Shown here in pieces: positions 1 through 9,927 of a stretch of 64,000 bases of DNA. Position 1 is the stretch's first letter, and every line of letters begins with the position of its first letter. A model generated the notes under the pieces. It was not told the DNA's origin and ran no database searches. It worked only from the letters and a program-made list of their open reading frames with translations. The stretch spans positions 24,575 to 88,574 of the forward strand of contig CAZCRT010000007.1 of the NCBI GenBank assembly GCA_964501185.1. The letters are read 5' to 3'. The DNA is from BS150m-G50 sp964501185 [NCBI: uncultured Bacteroidia bacterium] (GTDB lineage Bacteria; CAIWAD01; BS150m-G50). The translations under genes were made by a program, and so were the position numbers.

Positions 1-917
1 ACGATAGTACCGATTTCCGTTATCATGCGCTTCCGGAGACCAACCTCTACTCACTCTATGCCGAGCAGCCAGGTAATATCTGGGCTGGAGCAGGTGCGGT
101 GCTTTCCGGAGCGGGTGGTGCCGGTGACTGGGGTAGTTCCAGCAAAGATATTTACGGATTGCTGGGTGATGACAACACACTGCCAATCTGGGACCAGGAT
201 TCAGTAACACAGGTTGAAATCTCCCTGCTCGATGAGGAGTACAATGGCGGTATCACCGGTGCTTCCGGTTTCATCACAACTATGCAGGCTGATCTGGATG
301 GTAATTTCTGGGTTGCCACCACACAGGGACTCTATTACTCATCCGCGTTTCTGGGAGACCCCACACTTTTCAACCGCCTGCTTTATGTGGAAGGATTGAG
401 CAGCGAAGAAATCTACTGTCTCGAGGTCGATCCACGCAACCGGCTCTGGGTTGGCACCAATCTCGGTTTTGATCTGCTGGATGTCACCACTTTCCTCTTC
501 ACGGATCACTATACGGAAGCGGTGACAGGAATCCCCTGGAGTAATGTGCGGGCGCTTGACTTCAATGCACAGGATGGTGCAGCAGCTGCGATAACAGGGC
601 GGGGGATTTTTATTCTGCCAACCGGATTGGCTGAACACCCCGAAGCACAGTCGGATGTGATACATCCATACCCGAATCCATTCCGTCCCGGCATCCATGA
701 CCGGATACACTTCCCCCCGGAAGAGGTCTCCCGTTACGCGACTGTGGCTATCTACACAGTCTCCGGAAAACTGGTACGCCGTATCAGTGGTGTTGAGAGC
801 GATGAGGGCTGGGACGGACGCACGGAAAGCGGTGAGCTTGTACCGAGTGGCATCTATATCATATTGCTCTCCGGTAATCAGGGTAAAGCGACCGGAAAAA
901 TTGCTGTGATACATTGA
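1..917 (+). CDS. C-terminal part of a secreted propeller protein with a type IX sorting domain (5' end outside window)
   Basis: The reading frame is open from base 3, so the start lies to the left of the window; about 304 codons are visible. Motifs such as FWVATTQGLYYS and LWVGTNLGFDLL are blades of the two-component-regulator (Reg_prop) beta-propeller type. The last ~85 residues, starting PYPNPFRPG and continuing with GKLVRRISG and GELVPSGIYII, form a typical type IX secretion C-terminal sorting domain. The protein is therefore probably exported to the cell surface, with a propeller used for binding. Substrate unknown. It ends one base before the recN ATG, suggesting cotranscription with the DNA-repair and replication genes that follow, which is an odd functional mix. 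Confidence 0.85.
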   Translation, partial: DSTDFRYHALPETNLYSLYAEQPGNIWAGAGAVLSGAGGAGDWGSSSKDIYGLLGDDNTLPIWDQDSVTQVEISLLDEEYNGGITGASGFITTMQADLDGNFWVATTQGLYYSSAFLGDPTLFNRLLYVEGLSSEEIYCLEVDPRNRLWVGTNLGFDLLDVTTFLFTDHYTEAVTGIPWSNVRALDFNAQDGAAAAITGRGIFILPTGLAEHPEAQSDVIHPYPNPFRPGIHDRIHFPPEEVSRYATVAIYTVSGKLVRRISGVESDEGWDGRTESGELVPSGIYIILLSGNQGKATGKIAVIH

Positions 918-918
918 C

Positions 919-2571
919 ATGCTGACTAATCTGCGACTTGCCAACTACTTCTATTCCGATGCTCTGGAAATCAGCTTCACTGATGGACTCAATATAATCA
1001 CCGGTGCAACCGGTAGTGGTAAGTCTGTATTGATTGCCGCGATTGAAGCTGCTCTGGGCAGTCGTAAACTGCTGTCCGCTGCTGATGATGAACGCAAGAG
1101 CATTATGGAGTGCGAGTTTCAGGCGGATCATGTCAACGGGTTGCTGGAAGCGGAAGATCTGGATCTGCTGCCTGCCCTGCAGTTGCGACGTGAAATCAGG
1201 CCGGATAACACTTCCCGATTCTTCATAAACGACACACCGGTACGAATGAAGCTGGTGCGTAATCTTGGTGATCATCTGGTTGACTTCCATTCACAGAATG
1301 ACCTCAGCCTCCTGCTGCGAAAAAAATATCACACTACTTATGTCGACTCCTTTGCGGGTGCTGTTAACGCCCGGAAGCAGTACGACCGGTCATGGCAAAG
1401 CTGGCGCAGGACAGTCATGCAACTGCAGCAGTTGGACGAGCAGTTGCGGCATGAGTTGGAAAAGCAGGAACTGCACCAGTTTCAATTACGGGAGTTGCAG
1501 ACTGCGCAACTGGCCCCCGATGAGGACAGCAAACTGACCCGGTCTGAAAAAATACTCTCCAATGCAGAAATACTCCTGCTCGATATCCAACTGGTACGTC
1601 AGACATTGGACGGAGATGAAGAGTCGGTTCGCAGCTCCCTGCACCAGGCACAGAAAGCAATGGAGAGAATCAAGTCGCAGAGCGGGCTTGGTGAAGAAGC
1701 ACTGCAGACCCTGAAAGAGGCTGCAATAGCTGTTGAAGATGTCGCATTGCAGGTGAGCGCCCTGGATGATCAGGTCGAACACAACCCGGAGCGGCTCGAG
1801 GAAATCAGACAGCGGCTGGAAGTTGTCAACGGTATGAAACGGAAATACGGCCCCACGCTGAAAGATGTTCTACTGCGGCAGCAGGCGCTGGAAAACGGCA
1901 GGAACGATCTACTGGAGCTGCAACAGGAACGGGACCAGGTAGCCACGCTTCAGGAGGAGCAGCTCCAGACGCTGAAGCAGGCTGCGGATAAACTCACACG
2001 CGCCCGGACTGAAAGCGGGAATGAAATTTCAACCAGAGTTAACCCTTTGCTGCGGGAGCTGGGCATCCAGGGAGACGGATTGGAAGTAATACTTACACCC
2101 CGCGCTGATTTCCCCCATGCGGATGGAGCAGAGCAGTGTGAGTTTCATATTTCAACAAATCCCGGTATGGCTGCTGAACCTCTGGAAACAGTAGCTTCCG
2201 GTGGGGAAATGTCCCGCATCATGCTGGCACTGAAATCGGTCAGTGCTGACTTTGAACCACAGAGTGTACTGGTCTTCGATGAGATCGACAGGGGTGTATC
2301 CGGAAAAGCGGCAGCAGCTGTAGGTAAGCGTCTGCAGGCCCTGGCACAGACGCGGCAGGTAATTTGTATTACGCACCTGCCACAGATTGCCGCACTGGGG
2401 GATAATCATCTCAGCGTAATCAAGGATGCTGAAAAAAACAGCACCAGGATCCGGGTGAAAGAGCTGAACCGGGAGGAGCGGGTTGAAGAGCTGGCTTCAC
2501 TGGCGGGTAGCAGCGAAGTTACCGACGCGGATCGCAAGTACGCCATGCAATTATTGACACAGGATAACTGA
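919..2571 (+). CDS. recN: DNA repair protein RecN
   Basis: This SMC-like ATPase acts in double-strand-break repair in the cytoplasm, upstream of RecA-mediated recombination. The 550 residues match the family length. The Walker A motif GATGSGKS is at residues 29-36, a central coiled-coil region spans roughly residues 150-370, the ABC signature SGGEMSR is near 428, and the Walker B motif VLVFDEIDRG is near 451, followed by THLPQIAALG. The ATG directly follows the upstream stop (one base between). dnaE follows after 17 bases, so the genes are probably one transcript. The Walker A has Thr-Gly-Ser where the common form is Glu-Thr-Gly-Ala; this is a small variation. Confidence 0.95.
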   Translation: MLTNLRLANYFYSDALEISFTDGLNIITGATGSGKSVLIAAIEAALGSRKLLSAADDERKSIMECEFQADHVNGLLEAEDLDLLPALQLRREIRPDNTSRFFINDTPVRMKLVRNLGDHLVDFHSQNDLSLLLRKKYHTTYVDSFAGAVNARKQYDRSWQSWRRTVMQLQQLDEQLRHELEKQELHQFQLRELQTAQLAPDEDSKLTRSEKILSNAEILLLDIQLVRQTLDGDEESVRSSLHQAQKAMERIKSQSGLGEEALQTLKEAAIAVEDVALQVSALDDQVEHNPERLEEIRQRLEVVNGMKRKYGPTLKDVLLRQQALENGRNDLLELQQERDQVATLQEEQLQTLKQAADKLTRARTESGNEISTRVNPLLRELGIQGDGLEVILTPRADFPHADGAEQCEFHISTNPGMAAEPLETVASGGEMSRIMLALKSVSADFEPQSVLVFDEIDRGVSGKAAAAVGKRLQALAQTRQVICITHLPQIAALGDNHLSVIKDAEKNSTRIRVKELNREERVEELASLAGSSEVTDADRKYAMQLLTQDN

Positions 2572-2588
2572 CTATAAGGAGCAGCCAC

Positions 2589-5500
2589 TTGGGCTTTGTT
2601 CATCTGCATAATCATTCCGACTACAGTATTCTGGATGGTGCAGCCAGTGTGAAAAATCTGGTGCGCAAGGCTTCCGAGCTGGAGATGTCCGCAATCGCCC
2701 TGACAGATCACGGCAACATGTACGGTGCGATGGAGTTCTATCTGACCGCGCAGAAGGCCGGAATCAAACCGATTATCGGTTGCGAAGCCTATATCGCACC
2801 CGGCAGCCGTCATGAAAGGGGCGCAAAAAAGCGACCCGACGCCCCCAGAACCCGCAACTACTATCATCTGGTTCTGCTTGCAAAAAACATGACCGGGTAC
2901 CGCAATCTCACCCGGCTTTCCTCCCTCAGTTTTCTGGAGGGCTTTTATTACAAACCTCGTATCGACTGGGAAATCCTGCAGCAACATCATGAGGGAGTCA
3001 TCTGCCTTTCCGCCTGTATCAGCGGTGAGATCAGCCTGCTGCTGATTGAAGACAAAGATGAGCAGGCAAGGCAGCGCGTTCTGGAGTATCGGGAACTCTT
3101 CGGGGATGATTATTATCTCGAAATCCAGAATCATGGGCTGGACCGGGAAGATAAAGCCCGCCGTAAAATGATAGAGCTGAGCAGGGAGCTATCCGTTCCC
3201 CTGGTCGCCACAAATGACATCCACTACATAGAGAAGGAGCATTACCTCTCCCATGATGTGCTGCTCTGTATGCGGCATCAGCATGTACACAATCCGCACG
3301 ATATCCAGTACAACACCGATCAACTCTACTTCAAAAGCGAAGAGGAGATGCGCCGTCTTTTTGCCGATACACCGGAAGCGCTCGATGTTACGATCGACAT
3401 CGCTGACAAAGTTGATCTGCAATTGAAATTTGGTGAATACCATCTGCCCCGTTTCCCGATAGCCGCAGACAGTGAGTCGACAACGATTGAGGGATTTTTC
3501 GCTGAGAGAGCACTTGCCGGTCTGCATGAACGGTTCACCGACATCGGGCCGAAGCAGCTGGAACGGCTCAACTACGAGATCAAGGTGATTCAGGAAATGG
3601 GCTTCTCTGCCTATATGTTGATCGTTCAGGATTTCATCCATCATGCCAGACGGCACAACTGCCGGGTTGGCCCGGGACGGGGGTCTGCCGCCGGCTCGCT
3701 GGTAGCTTATGCGATGGGGATCACCGATATCAATCCACTGGAGTACGATCTGCTCTTTGAAAGGTTCCTCAACCCGGAGCGGGTCAGTATGCCGGATATT
3801 GATATCGATTTCGACGATCTGCACCGGGGTGAGGTCTACGAGTATGTAAAGGAAAAGTATGGCGTTGACAATGTCGCCCAGATAATCACTTTCAACCGGA
3901 TGAAACCGAAAGCGGCTATCAAAGCGGTTGCCCGCGCTCTGGGAATTCCTTTCGGTGAAGCTAACAGAGTCAGCAAGCTCTATCCTGATGAAGCTGCATC
4001 GCTGGATGATGGACTGAAATTAAGTCCGGAGCTGCGACAGGCTTTTGAGGGTGATGAGATCAATCAGTCCTGGTTGCAACACTCCCTCGTGCTGGAAAAC
4101 TTCAACAGCACAATCGGTAAACATGCCGCCGGTGTTGTTATCGCCCCCACAGTGCTGACCGATTATCTGCCGCTGGCTCGCTCTGTTGAGGAGGACGTCC
4201 TCACTCAGTACGACCTCAACTATATCGAGGAGATGGGACTCCTGAAGATGGACTTCCTGGGTCTGACCACCCTCAGCATTGTAGAGGGTGCCCTGGAGCG
4301 TATCCGGCAACATGACGCTGATGTCGATATCGACTCCATCCCCAAAGATGATAAAGAGGTTTACGAACTCTTCAGCCGTGGTGAGACGATCGGGATTTTC
4401 CAGTTTGAAAGTAGCGGTATGCGGGAGAATCTGAAAAAACTGCAACCGACATCGCTGGAAGACCTGATTGCCATGAATGCACTTTACCGGCCCGGTCCGA
4501 TGGATAATATTGGCTCTTTCATCGCCCGTAAGCATGGCCGTGAACCGATTGAATATGCCCACTACCTGCTGGCGCCGTTACTGCAGAACACTTACGGTGT
4601 TATAGTCTACCAGGAGCAGGTGATGCAGGTGGTCAGTGAGATCGGCGGATTCTCCCTCGGTAAAGCGGATATCCTGCGCAAAGCCATGGGGAAGAAGAAG
4701 GTTGCCATCATGGACGAGATGAAGCCGGAGTTTATGCAGGGTGCTGCAGAGCGGGGACTGGAGGGGCGGACTGCAGAAGTGATCTGGCAGCTGATCTACA
4801 AGTTTTCGAATTATGGCTTCAACAAAGCACACGCGGCTGCTTACACCTGGCTGGCCTATCAGACCGCCTGGCTCAAGGTCCATCATCCGGCTGAATATAT
4901 GGCGGCAGTGATGAGCTCCACGGATGATCTGGAGACGCTGGCGCTGTTTCGCAACGAGGCACAACGGCTCGGTATCGAGATCATCTATCCTGATATCAAC
5001 AAGAGTACGCACACTTTTGATGTGCGGGATAAGAAGATCTACTACGGACTCTCTGCTATCAAAAATGTCGGCAAAGGGGGTATTGAAGCTATTACTGCCG
5101 AACGGGAACGGCAGGGAGAATTCACCGATCTACTGGATCTGGTCAGTCGTATCGACCTGAAACGGGTGCCACGTCGAGCGCTGGAGTGTTTGATACAGGC
5201 TGGCGCGCTCGATTGCCTGCCGGGGCATCGTTCTCAGATGATGATGGGACTCGATGATGCTATCCGCTATGCAGAAGTACTGGCTGATGAAAAAGCCCGT
5301 AATCAGATCAGTCTCTTTGAGGAGTGGGAGGAGCAGTCAGGTGTAGTGCTCAAACCGGTATTGCAGGATATTCCGGAATGGCTGGAACTGGAGCGGTTGG
5401 CACGCGAAATGGAGATGCTGGGATTCTATGTTTCCGGGCATCCACTGATGCTGTACGAGGACGAAGTGCGTTTCTTCTCGACAGTCTCTCTGGCTCAACT

Positions 5501-6017
5501 GTCCCAGGTGACAGATGGTACGGTAGTCCGGCTTTCCGGGATACTGTCTGAAGTCAGTCGGCGTGTGATCAAGAGTCGCAACAAACCGATGATACTGTTC
5601 CGTTTGTCTGATATGACAGGCGGTGTCAAAATGCGGATGTTTGACGAGGCCATCCAGCAGTTTCAGGAACTGGTGGTTGATGGCGCACTGCTTTCCATTA
5701 AGGGCCGTCTGCGCAACCGTGATGATGATATGATTGTAACGGTAGAGCAGGTAATTCCACTTGAGCAGGTGAAGGAAAAACTGGCACGGCGAATCACTAT
5801 TGATCTTGAGGATGAACTGCTGCCGGAGGAATTGATCAACAGGTTGGAAACCCTCTGTCTCAATTGTCCCGGCACGACCCGCCTTCGTTTTCTGCTGACC
5901 GCCAGAGATGACAAACGGTTGACCCTGCAATCGGAGAAATACAGCGTGAAAGTGACAAACGAGCTGATCGGTGAAATGAAGGAGCTGGTGCATCCCCGAC
6001 GTGTGGTACTGGACTGA
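2589..6017 (+). CDS. dnaE: DNA polymerase III alpha subunit
   Basis: This is the catalytic subunit of the replicative polymerase, DnaE type, 1142 residues. An N-terminal PHP domain begins HLHNHSDYS (residues ~5-13) and includes LTDHGN. The polymerase core has GPGRGSAAGS near 361 and the catalytic acidic motif PDIDIDFDD near 402. A helix-hairpin-helix region follows, then an OB fold from about 977 (VVRLSGILSEV) and a short C-terminal domain. The start is TTG at 2589, supported by AAGGAG at 2576-2581 and by the PHP motif needing this N-terminus. The stop overlaps the dtd start (TGATG). No 3'-5' exonuclease domain is fused, so this is not the PolC type. Confidence 0.96.
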   Translation: MGFVHLHNHSDYSILDGAASVKNLVRKASELEMSAIALTDHGNMYGAMEFYLTAQKAGIKPIIGCEAYIAPGSRHERGAKKRPDAPRTRNYYHLVLLAKNMTGYRNLTRLSSLSFLEGFYYKPRIDWEILQQHHEGVICLSACISGEISLLLIEDKDEQARQRVLEYRELFGDDYYLEIQNHGLDREDKARRKMIELSRELSVPLVATNDIHYIEKEHYLSHDVLLCMRHQHVHNPHDIQYNTDQLYFKSEEEMRRLFADTPEALDVTIDIADKVDLQLKFGEYHLPRFPIAADSESTTIEGFFAERALAGLHERFTDIGPKQLERLNYEIKVIQEMGFSAYMLIVQDFIHHARRHNCRVGPGRGSAAGSLVAYAMGITDINPLEYDLLFERFLNPERVSMPDIDIDFDDLHRGEVYEYVKEKYGVDNVAQIITFNRMKPKAAIKAVARALGIPFGEANRVSKLYPDEAASLDDGLKLSPELRQAFEGDEINQSWLQHSLVLENFNSTIGKHAAGVVIAPTVLTDYLPLARSVEEDVLTQYDLNYIEEMGLLKMDFLGLTTLSIVEGALERIRQHDADVDIDSIPKDDKEVYELFSRGETIGIFQFESSGMRENLKKLQPTSLEDLIAMNALYRPGPMDNIGSFIARKHGREPIEYAHYLLAPLLQNTYGVIVYQEQVMQVVSEIGGFSLGKADILRKAMGKKKVAIMDEMKPEFMQGAAERGLEGRTAEVIWQLIYKFSNYGFNKAHAAAYTWLAYQTAWLKVHHPAEYMAAVMSSTDDLETLALFRNEAQRLGIEIIYPDINKSTHTFDVRDKKIYYGLSAIKNVGKGGIEAITAERERQGEFTDLLDLVSRIDLKRVPRRALECLIQAGALDCLPGHRSQMMMGLDDAIRYAEVLADEKARNQISLFEEWEEQSGVVLKPVLQDIPEWLELERLAREMEMLGFYVSGHPLMLYEDEVRFFSTVSLAQLSQVTDGTVVRLSGILSEVSRRVIKSRNKPMILFRLSDMTGGVKMRMFDEAIQQFQELVVDGALLSIKGRLRNRDDDMIVTVEQVIPLEQVKEKLARRITIDLEDELLPEELINRLETLCLNCPGTTRLRFLLTARDDKRLTLQSEKYSVKVTNELIGEMKELVHPRRVVLD

Positions 6018-6484
6018 TGCGGGCGGTAGTGCAACGTGTCAGCCAGGCGCAGGTAACGGTTGCTTCCGGTGAATGCCGGTCGATAGGTGCAGGACTGGTA
6101 ATCCTGCTGGCAGTTACCCATGAAGATCAGGAGGAGCAGCTTGACCGTCTGCTGCAGAAAATCGTCAGTCTGCGTATCTTCGATGATGAGGAGGGGGTCA
6201 TGAACCGTTCGCTGCTGGAGAGTGGGGGGCAGGCGCTGGTAGTTTCGCAGTTCACGCTCTATGGGGACACCCGGCGTGGTAATCGGCCATCGTATACCCG
6301 TTCCGCCCCTGCAGCGGTTGCAGTGCCTCTGTATGAAATGTTCATCAGGCGATTGGTGGAATTGGAAATAGAGGTGCAGAGTGGTGAATTTGGTGATATG
6401 ATGGATCTGCAGTTGACCAACAGCGGTCCGGTTACTATTTTGCTGGACAGTGATCATGCAGCGCGTAGCCAGACACCGTTTTAA
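6017..6484 (+). CDS. dtd: D-aminoacyl-tRNA deacylase
   Basis: Dtd hydrolyses D-amino acids wrongly attached to tRNA, a translation quality-control step in the cytoplasm. The 155-residue protein starts MRAVVQRVSQAQVTV. It has both family motifs: SQFTLYGD at 77-84 and the cis-proline loop GPVT near 137, which together line the active site. The ATG overlaps the dnaE stop codon by one base, so it is translationally coupled to dnaE. Only the first Met fits the family N-terminus. Confidence 0.95.
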   Translation: MRAVVQRVSQAQVTVASGECRSIGAGLVILLAVTHEDQEEQLDRLLQKIVSLRIFDDEEGVMNRSLLESGGQALVVSQFTLYGDTRRGNRPSYTRSAPAAVAVPLYEMFIRRLVELEIEVQSGEFGDMMDLQLTNSGPVTILLDSDHAARSQTPF

Positions 6485-6575
6485 AGCACCCGGTCGATCT
6501 GTTGAAACCTGTAGCAGCTGTACACTGGATCATTTGAATCCGTTTTTAGAAGAAGGACAGAGACCGGACGAGGTT

Positions 6576-7316
6576 ATGATGAGAACAGTATCTCCCTGGA
6601 AACGCCTGTTGCCATTTCTGTTGCTGCTGACAGCTACAGCCTGTGATACACGCACCTATCCCGGTGGTGGCGGCGATGACGGTGACGACGGTCCTGCCTG
6701 GGCTGCCGACAGCGTTGCCATAACTTACGCACCTGCTTCAGCGGTCGGCCTGGACTCCCTGGCAATTGAGATCAATGCTTTTGCTTTCCGTAACGGTGAA
6801 GCCCGTTCCGGCCTGCGGGTCTACTGGGGAGTTCTGCAGCTGGACGAAGCGGCGGGTTATTTCCTTCACACTGAGGTCGAATCAGCCAGTGTGCCACCTG
6901 GCAAGGCAACCGGTGTCTTCATCAGTGGCAGTTCACCATCCGGCAGGGTACGGCTTTTTGTGGAACCTGTTGTCGGTTACGGTGGTGACAGTGTTGATGT
7001 TATACTTCACAAACGACCACAACTGACACTTCCTGCAGATACAGCCATGGCAGACACAACTATTGATATCGTTTTACCATTATCGCTGTATGACGACCGC
7101 CAGCAACCTCTGGCGCAACAACGACTTTTCTTTGATGCCTATCCACAATATGGTTATGTGTCAGCCTTTGTGGATACAGACCAGAATGGAGATGCTGAAA
7201 TCTCCTTTGATGCAAATGGTTACGCTGAGACTTTTACCATTATCGGCTGGATGTCGCAGTTTTACGGTGTGGTGAGAGATACACTGTATATTGAGGTATG
7301 GGAAACCGGTCTGTAA
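6576..7316 (+). CDS. Lipoprotein with Ig-like (invasin-type) domain
   Basis: The frame is open further upstream, but the sensible start is ATG 6576 or 6579, preceded by GAGG. It gives a basic N-terminus, a hydrophobic stretch (LLPFLLLLTATA) and a lipobox Cys near residue 21. The mature protein begins with a Gly/Asp-rich linker (YPGGGGDDGDDG). The second half (PLSLYDDRQQPLAQQ, VDTDQNGDAEISFDANG) resembles invasin/Big-type Ig-like modules, where a 'new material' strand alternates with acidic turns. It is probably an envelope-anchored protein of unknown partner. No enzymatic motif is visible. Confidence 0.7.
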   Translation: MMRTVSPWKRLLPFLLLLTATACDTRTYPGGGGDDGDDGPAWAADSVAITYAPASAVGLDSLAIEINAFAFRNGEARSGLRVYWGVLQLDEAAGYFLHTEVESASVPPGKATGVFISGSSPSGRVRLFVEPVVGYGGDSVDVILHKRPQLTLPADTAMADTTIDIVLPLSLYDDRQQPLAQQRLFFDAYPQYGYVSAFVDTDQNGDAEISFDANGYAETFTIIGWMSQFYGVVRDTLYIEVWETGL

Positions 7317-7493
7317 GCTGCAAATAGTGATATTCCAACAAGAATCAAAAAAGCCCATCTGAAGTGTGTGCCATTTTCCGGTATCGTTCAACGGTTACCT
7401 TAAGGTTCTTCCCAGCTTCATCCAGGTAGACATGCATTCCTTCAGTACACTACAATTCGGGCCTGTTGCACTGAAAAATGAAGGGAGACTACT

Positions 7494-7856
7494 GTGAAGA
7501 CAAAGAGACTGGTTATTGCAACTTCACTGGGAATAGTTTTCGGTTTTGTTTGCCTCGCTTTCGCCTCCAGCGGCCAGCAGGAGATCACACTCGCTCTGGC
7601 AGCGAGTATTATCCTGGGTAGAACGCTGATTGGTGTTGGAATTGGTATCAGTCGGTTCTCAATCAAACACTGGTCATTACATGGAATTGTTCTGGGACTG
7701 GTTTTCAGCCTGCCGGGTTCGTTCGGGGCAATAATGGGTCCGGAAGATCCAGCCTACTCTCATACCATGGTGTTCCTGTCCACACTTGTCATGGGCATGA
7801 TCTATGGATTCCTGATTGAGTTGATCACGACAGTGCTGTTCAAAGCAAAACAGTAG
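7494..7856 (+). CDS. Small four-helix membrane protein of unknown function
   Basis: The protein has 120 residues with about four hydrophobic segments: residues ~5-25, ~33-52, ~62-80 and ~92-115. The GTG start at 7494 is chosen because AAGGGA at 7481-7486 sits at a good distance. Polar loops include SISRFSIKHW-like residues and GPEDPAYSHT. I do not recognise the family. It stands alone, with about 175 bp of non-coding sequence before it and 166 bp after it. Confidence 0.65.
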   Translation: MKTKRLVIATSLGIVFGFVCLAFASSGQQEITLALAASIILGRTLIGVGIGISRFSIKHWSLHGIVLGLVFSLPGSFGAIMGPEDPAYSHTMVFLSTLVMGMIYGFLIELITTVLFKAKQ

Positions 7857-8022
7857 CAATATGCTTGAAACCCCAATTCCGGGTGGGGCAGGAAAACCAA
7901 TATATTACTGGACATTATTGATGCTGGAAGTATTGTTACTATAGACCATACTCTGGTTTCCCTTGATGATAACCAGGATTCTGTTTTACCAACTGTCGCG
8001 TACTAAGAAAAAGGAGTTGCTC

Positions 8023-9831
8023 ATGCGAACTTTCAGAATGGCTTTATCAATGATCCTGTTGTTTGCAGCTGCCACGGCGATGGCGCAGGCACCACAATCA
8101 TTCCGCAGTATCGCTACCGGTGGTACAATTGATGATAACCTTGATATTTCCTTTGATCCGATTGAATTGCGTTTCATCGAAGGGATGCATTTCTACACAA
8201 ACCTTTCCAACCTGACCAGCAGCACAGAAAGGTTATTAAATAATGTCTGTGATAATGAGTTCATGCTGGGAGTATCCCTGCCCAATCCCTGGCTCAGCAA
8301 TCTCTGGACTGCATTTGCCTGGCAGATGGAGAACACAGAGAATTCAAACTTTGTTGTGATTGATCCTGACTGGACCTACGGCAATATGCCACAGGAAAAT
8401 GGTGTTGGTATGCTGGACTACAATTACATTGCCTGGCTCGATACAAACTTTGATGGTGTCTACGACCAGCAGCAGTCAATTTTCCAGGAGGTAACAGATT
8501 ATAATACTAACGACAGTTACGGTTTTACCCTCAATAACAGCTATCTGACCGATATGGGCACATTTGGTGTGTTGATTGCCAGGAGGAGCCAGGTTATGAC
8601 CGGTGATATCGCCTCTGCCGGAAACCTGGGTAGCGGTTATGGCCCCTTGAGTCAACAGGCTGCAGGTTCCCAGACTTTCAGACGTTCTGTAACCATCCAC
8701 GATGAGGGTGGTGATTATGATATAACCGACTGGTCGGAGAATGGCACATACGAGACAACGAACACTGATGCCAATACCTGGGTAAACATGGCTTTCATGA
8801 CCGAATGGAATGAGTACGAAGTCCGTGGCGACTTCGGCTTCAATTCACAATCCGATATGATAGAGGGTAGTGATCGCTATCACGGTGAAGTTGACGATAA
8901 CGACCCATCGATCAGTGGTTACACTGATACTTACCGGGAAACCGATACATTTGAAGAGAAACAGAATGAAGAGGGATCAACATTTACACTGGCAGGCTCC
9001 ATTCGTGAAACTCTTCAGCAGGGAACCTCCCGGCTGAACGACGGTTACTGGCAGGCGGGTGTCAGTATGCAGTTCGGTGGTTGTGATTACGAAGCTTCCG
9101 AAGCATCCGACTTCTCCAGTGCAGAGGATTACTTCGACGGTAATAATGCAGGTGGCCTGGACTTTCAGGAAACTGTAAGTCGGTCGGAGTTGACCAGTGA
9201 TAAAGGTACAGCCGATGATTTCGGTTTCAGTTTCTGGAGTGTATATAACCGGCAGCTGGGCGACAACCTCACATTTGGTTTTGGCGCTGGTTGGAATAGC
9301 AATTCCACTACCCGTTCCACTGACTACGTAGTAGATTTCCGTGAGGTTACCAATTATGACTACTACGATAACGCATTTAATGACGACTGGGAACAGACTG
9401 AGACTCAGGAATTTGGTGCTGACCGTACCTGGGAACGCACTGCTTCAACATTCAGCTGCCCGGTAGGACTTGAGTACCGCACCGGTAAGCGGGGGCAATG
9501 GGCCTGGCGTTGTGGATCACGCTTCAGCCGTACAAGCATTGTAACTACTGACGATCTACAGGCAGTAGCATCTGAAACCACACCCTATACAACTGTGCGC
9601 GACTATGATGGTGCTACCCCTGACACAGAAGTGATTACTGACAATCGGTACGGGTCTTCACGGGAAGAGATTCACGACACTTTCAGTATTACAACTTTCT
9701 ATTATGGCATGGGTTACACACCGACTGATAATCTGCAGGTTGATGTGATCTATATGTTTAATGGTGGTTTTGATCTGCTCGATTCCGATTTCTTCCGGGA
9801 TCTGCGGATTTCGATTACTTTGAATAATTAA
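8023..9831 (+). CDS. Outer-membrane beta-barrel protein, paralogue A
   Basis: Start ATG 8023 is supported by AAGGAG at 8011-8016 and opens a signal peptide (MRTFRMALSMILLFAAATA, cleavage after AMAQA). The mature part starts with FRSIATGGTIDDNLD and YTNLSNLTS, a signature shared with the convergent gene at 9928-11724. The rest alternates short aromatic and polar strands with acidic loops, and ends in GMGYTPTDNLQVDVIYMF and RDLRISITLNN, as expected for a beta-barrel with a closing C-terminal strand. About 602 residues. The function is not known; the many aromatic/acidic loops suggest surface exposure. A bidirectional terminator follows at 9855. Confidence 0.75.
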   Translation: MRTFRMALSMILLFAAATAMAQAPQSFRSIATGGTIDDNLDISFDPIELRFIEGMHFYTNLSNLTSSTERLLNNVCDNEFMLGVSLPNPWLSNLWTAFAWQMENTENSNFVVIDPDWTYGNMPQENGVGMLDYNYIAWLDTNFDGVYDQQQSIFQEVTDYNTNDSYGFTLNNSYLTDMGTFGVLIARRSQVMTGDIASAGNLGSGYGPLSQQAAGSQTFRRSVTIHDEGGDYDITDWSENGTYETTNTDANTWVNMAFMTEWNEYEVRGDFGFNSQSDMIEGSDRYHGEVDDNDPSISGYTDTYRETDTFEEKQNEEGSTFTLAGSIRETLQQGTSRLNDGYWQAGVSMQFGGCDYEASEASDFSSAEDYFDGNNAGGLDFQETVSRSELTSDKGTADDFGFSFWSVYNRQLGDNLTFGFGAGWNSNSTTRSTDYVVDFREVTNYDYYDNAFNDDWEQTETQEFGADRTWERTASTFSCPVGLEYRTGKRGQWAWRCGSRFSRTSIVTTDDLQAVASETTPYTTVRDYDGATPDTEVITDNRYGSSREEIHDTFSITTFYYGMGYTPTDNLQVDVIYMFNGGFDLLDSDFFRDLRISITLNN

Positions 9832-9854
9832 GCTATACCCTGTATGAGCTTGTG

Positions 9855-9882
9855 AAAAACCCGCCTTGAGGGCGGGTTTTTT
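9855..9882. terminator. Bidirectional intrinsic terminator between convergent paralogues
   Basis: The 10-bp perfect stem AAAACCCGCC / GGCGGGTTTT (9856-9865 and 9871-9880) has the loop TTGAG. The A-run on one side and T-run on the other let it work in both directions, serving the gene ending at 9831 (+) and the one ending at 9928 (-). Confidence 0.9.
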
Positions 9883-9927
9883 GTAGTACTGAATTGGGGA
9901 CCGACTCTTAATCTTCAGATCATTCGA

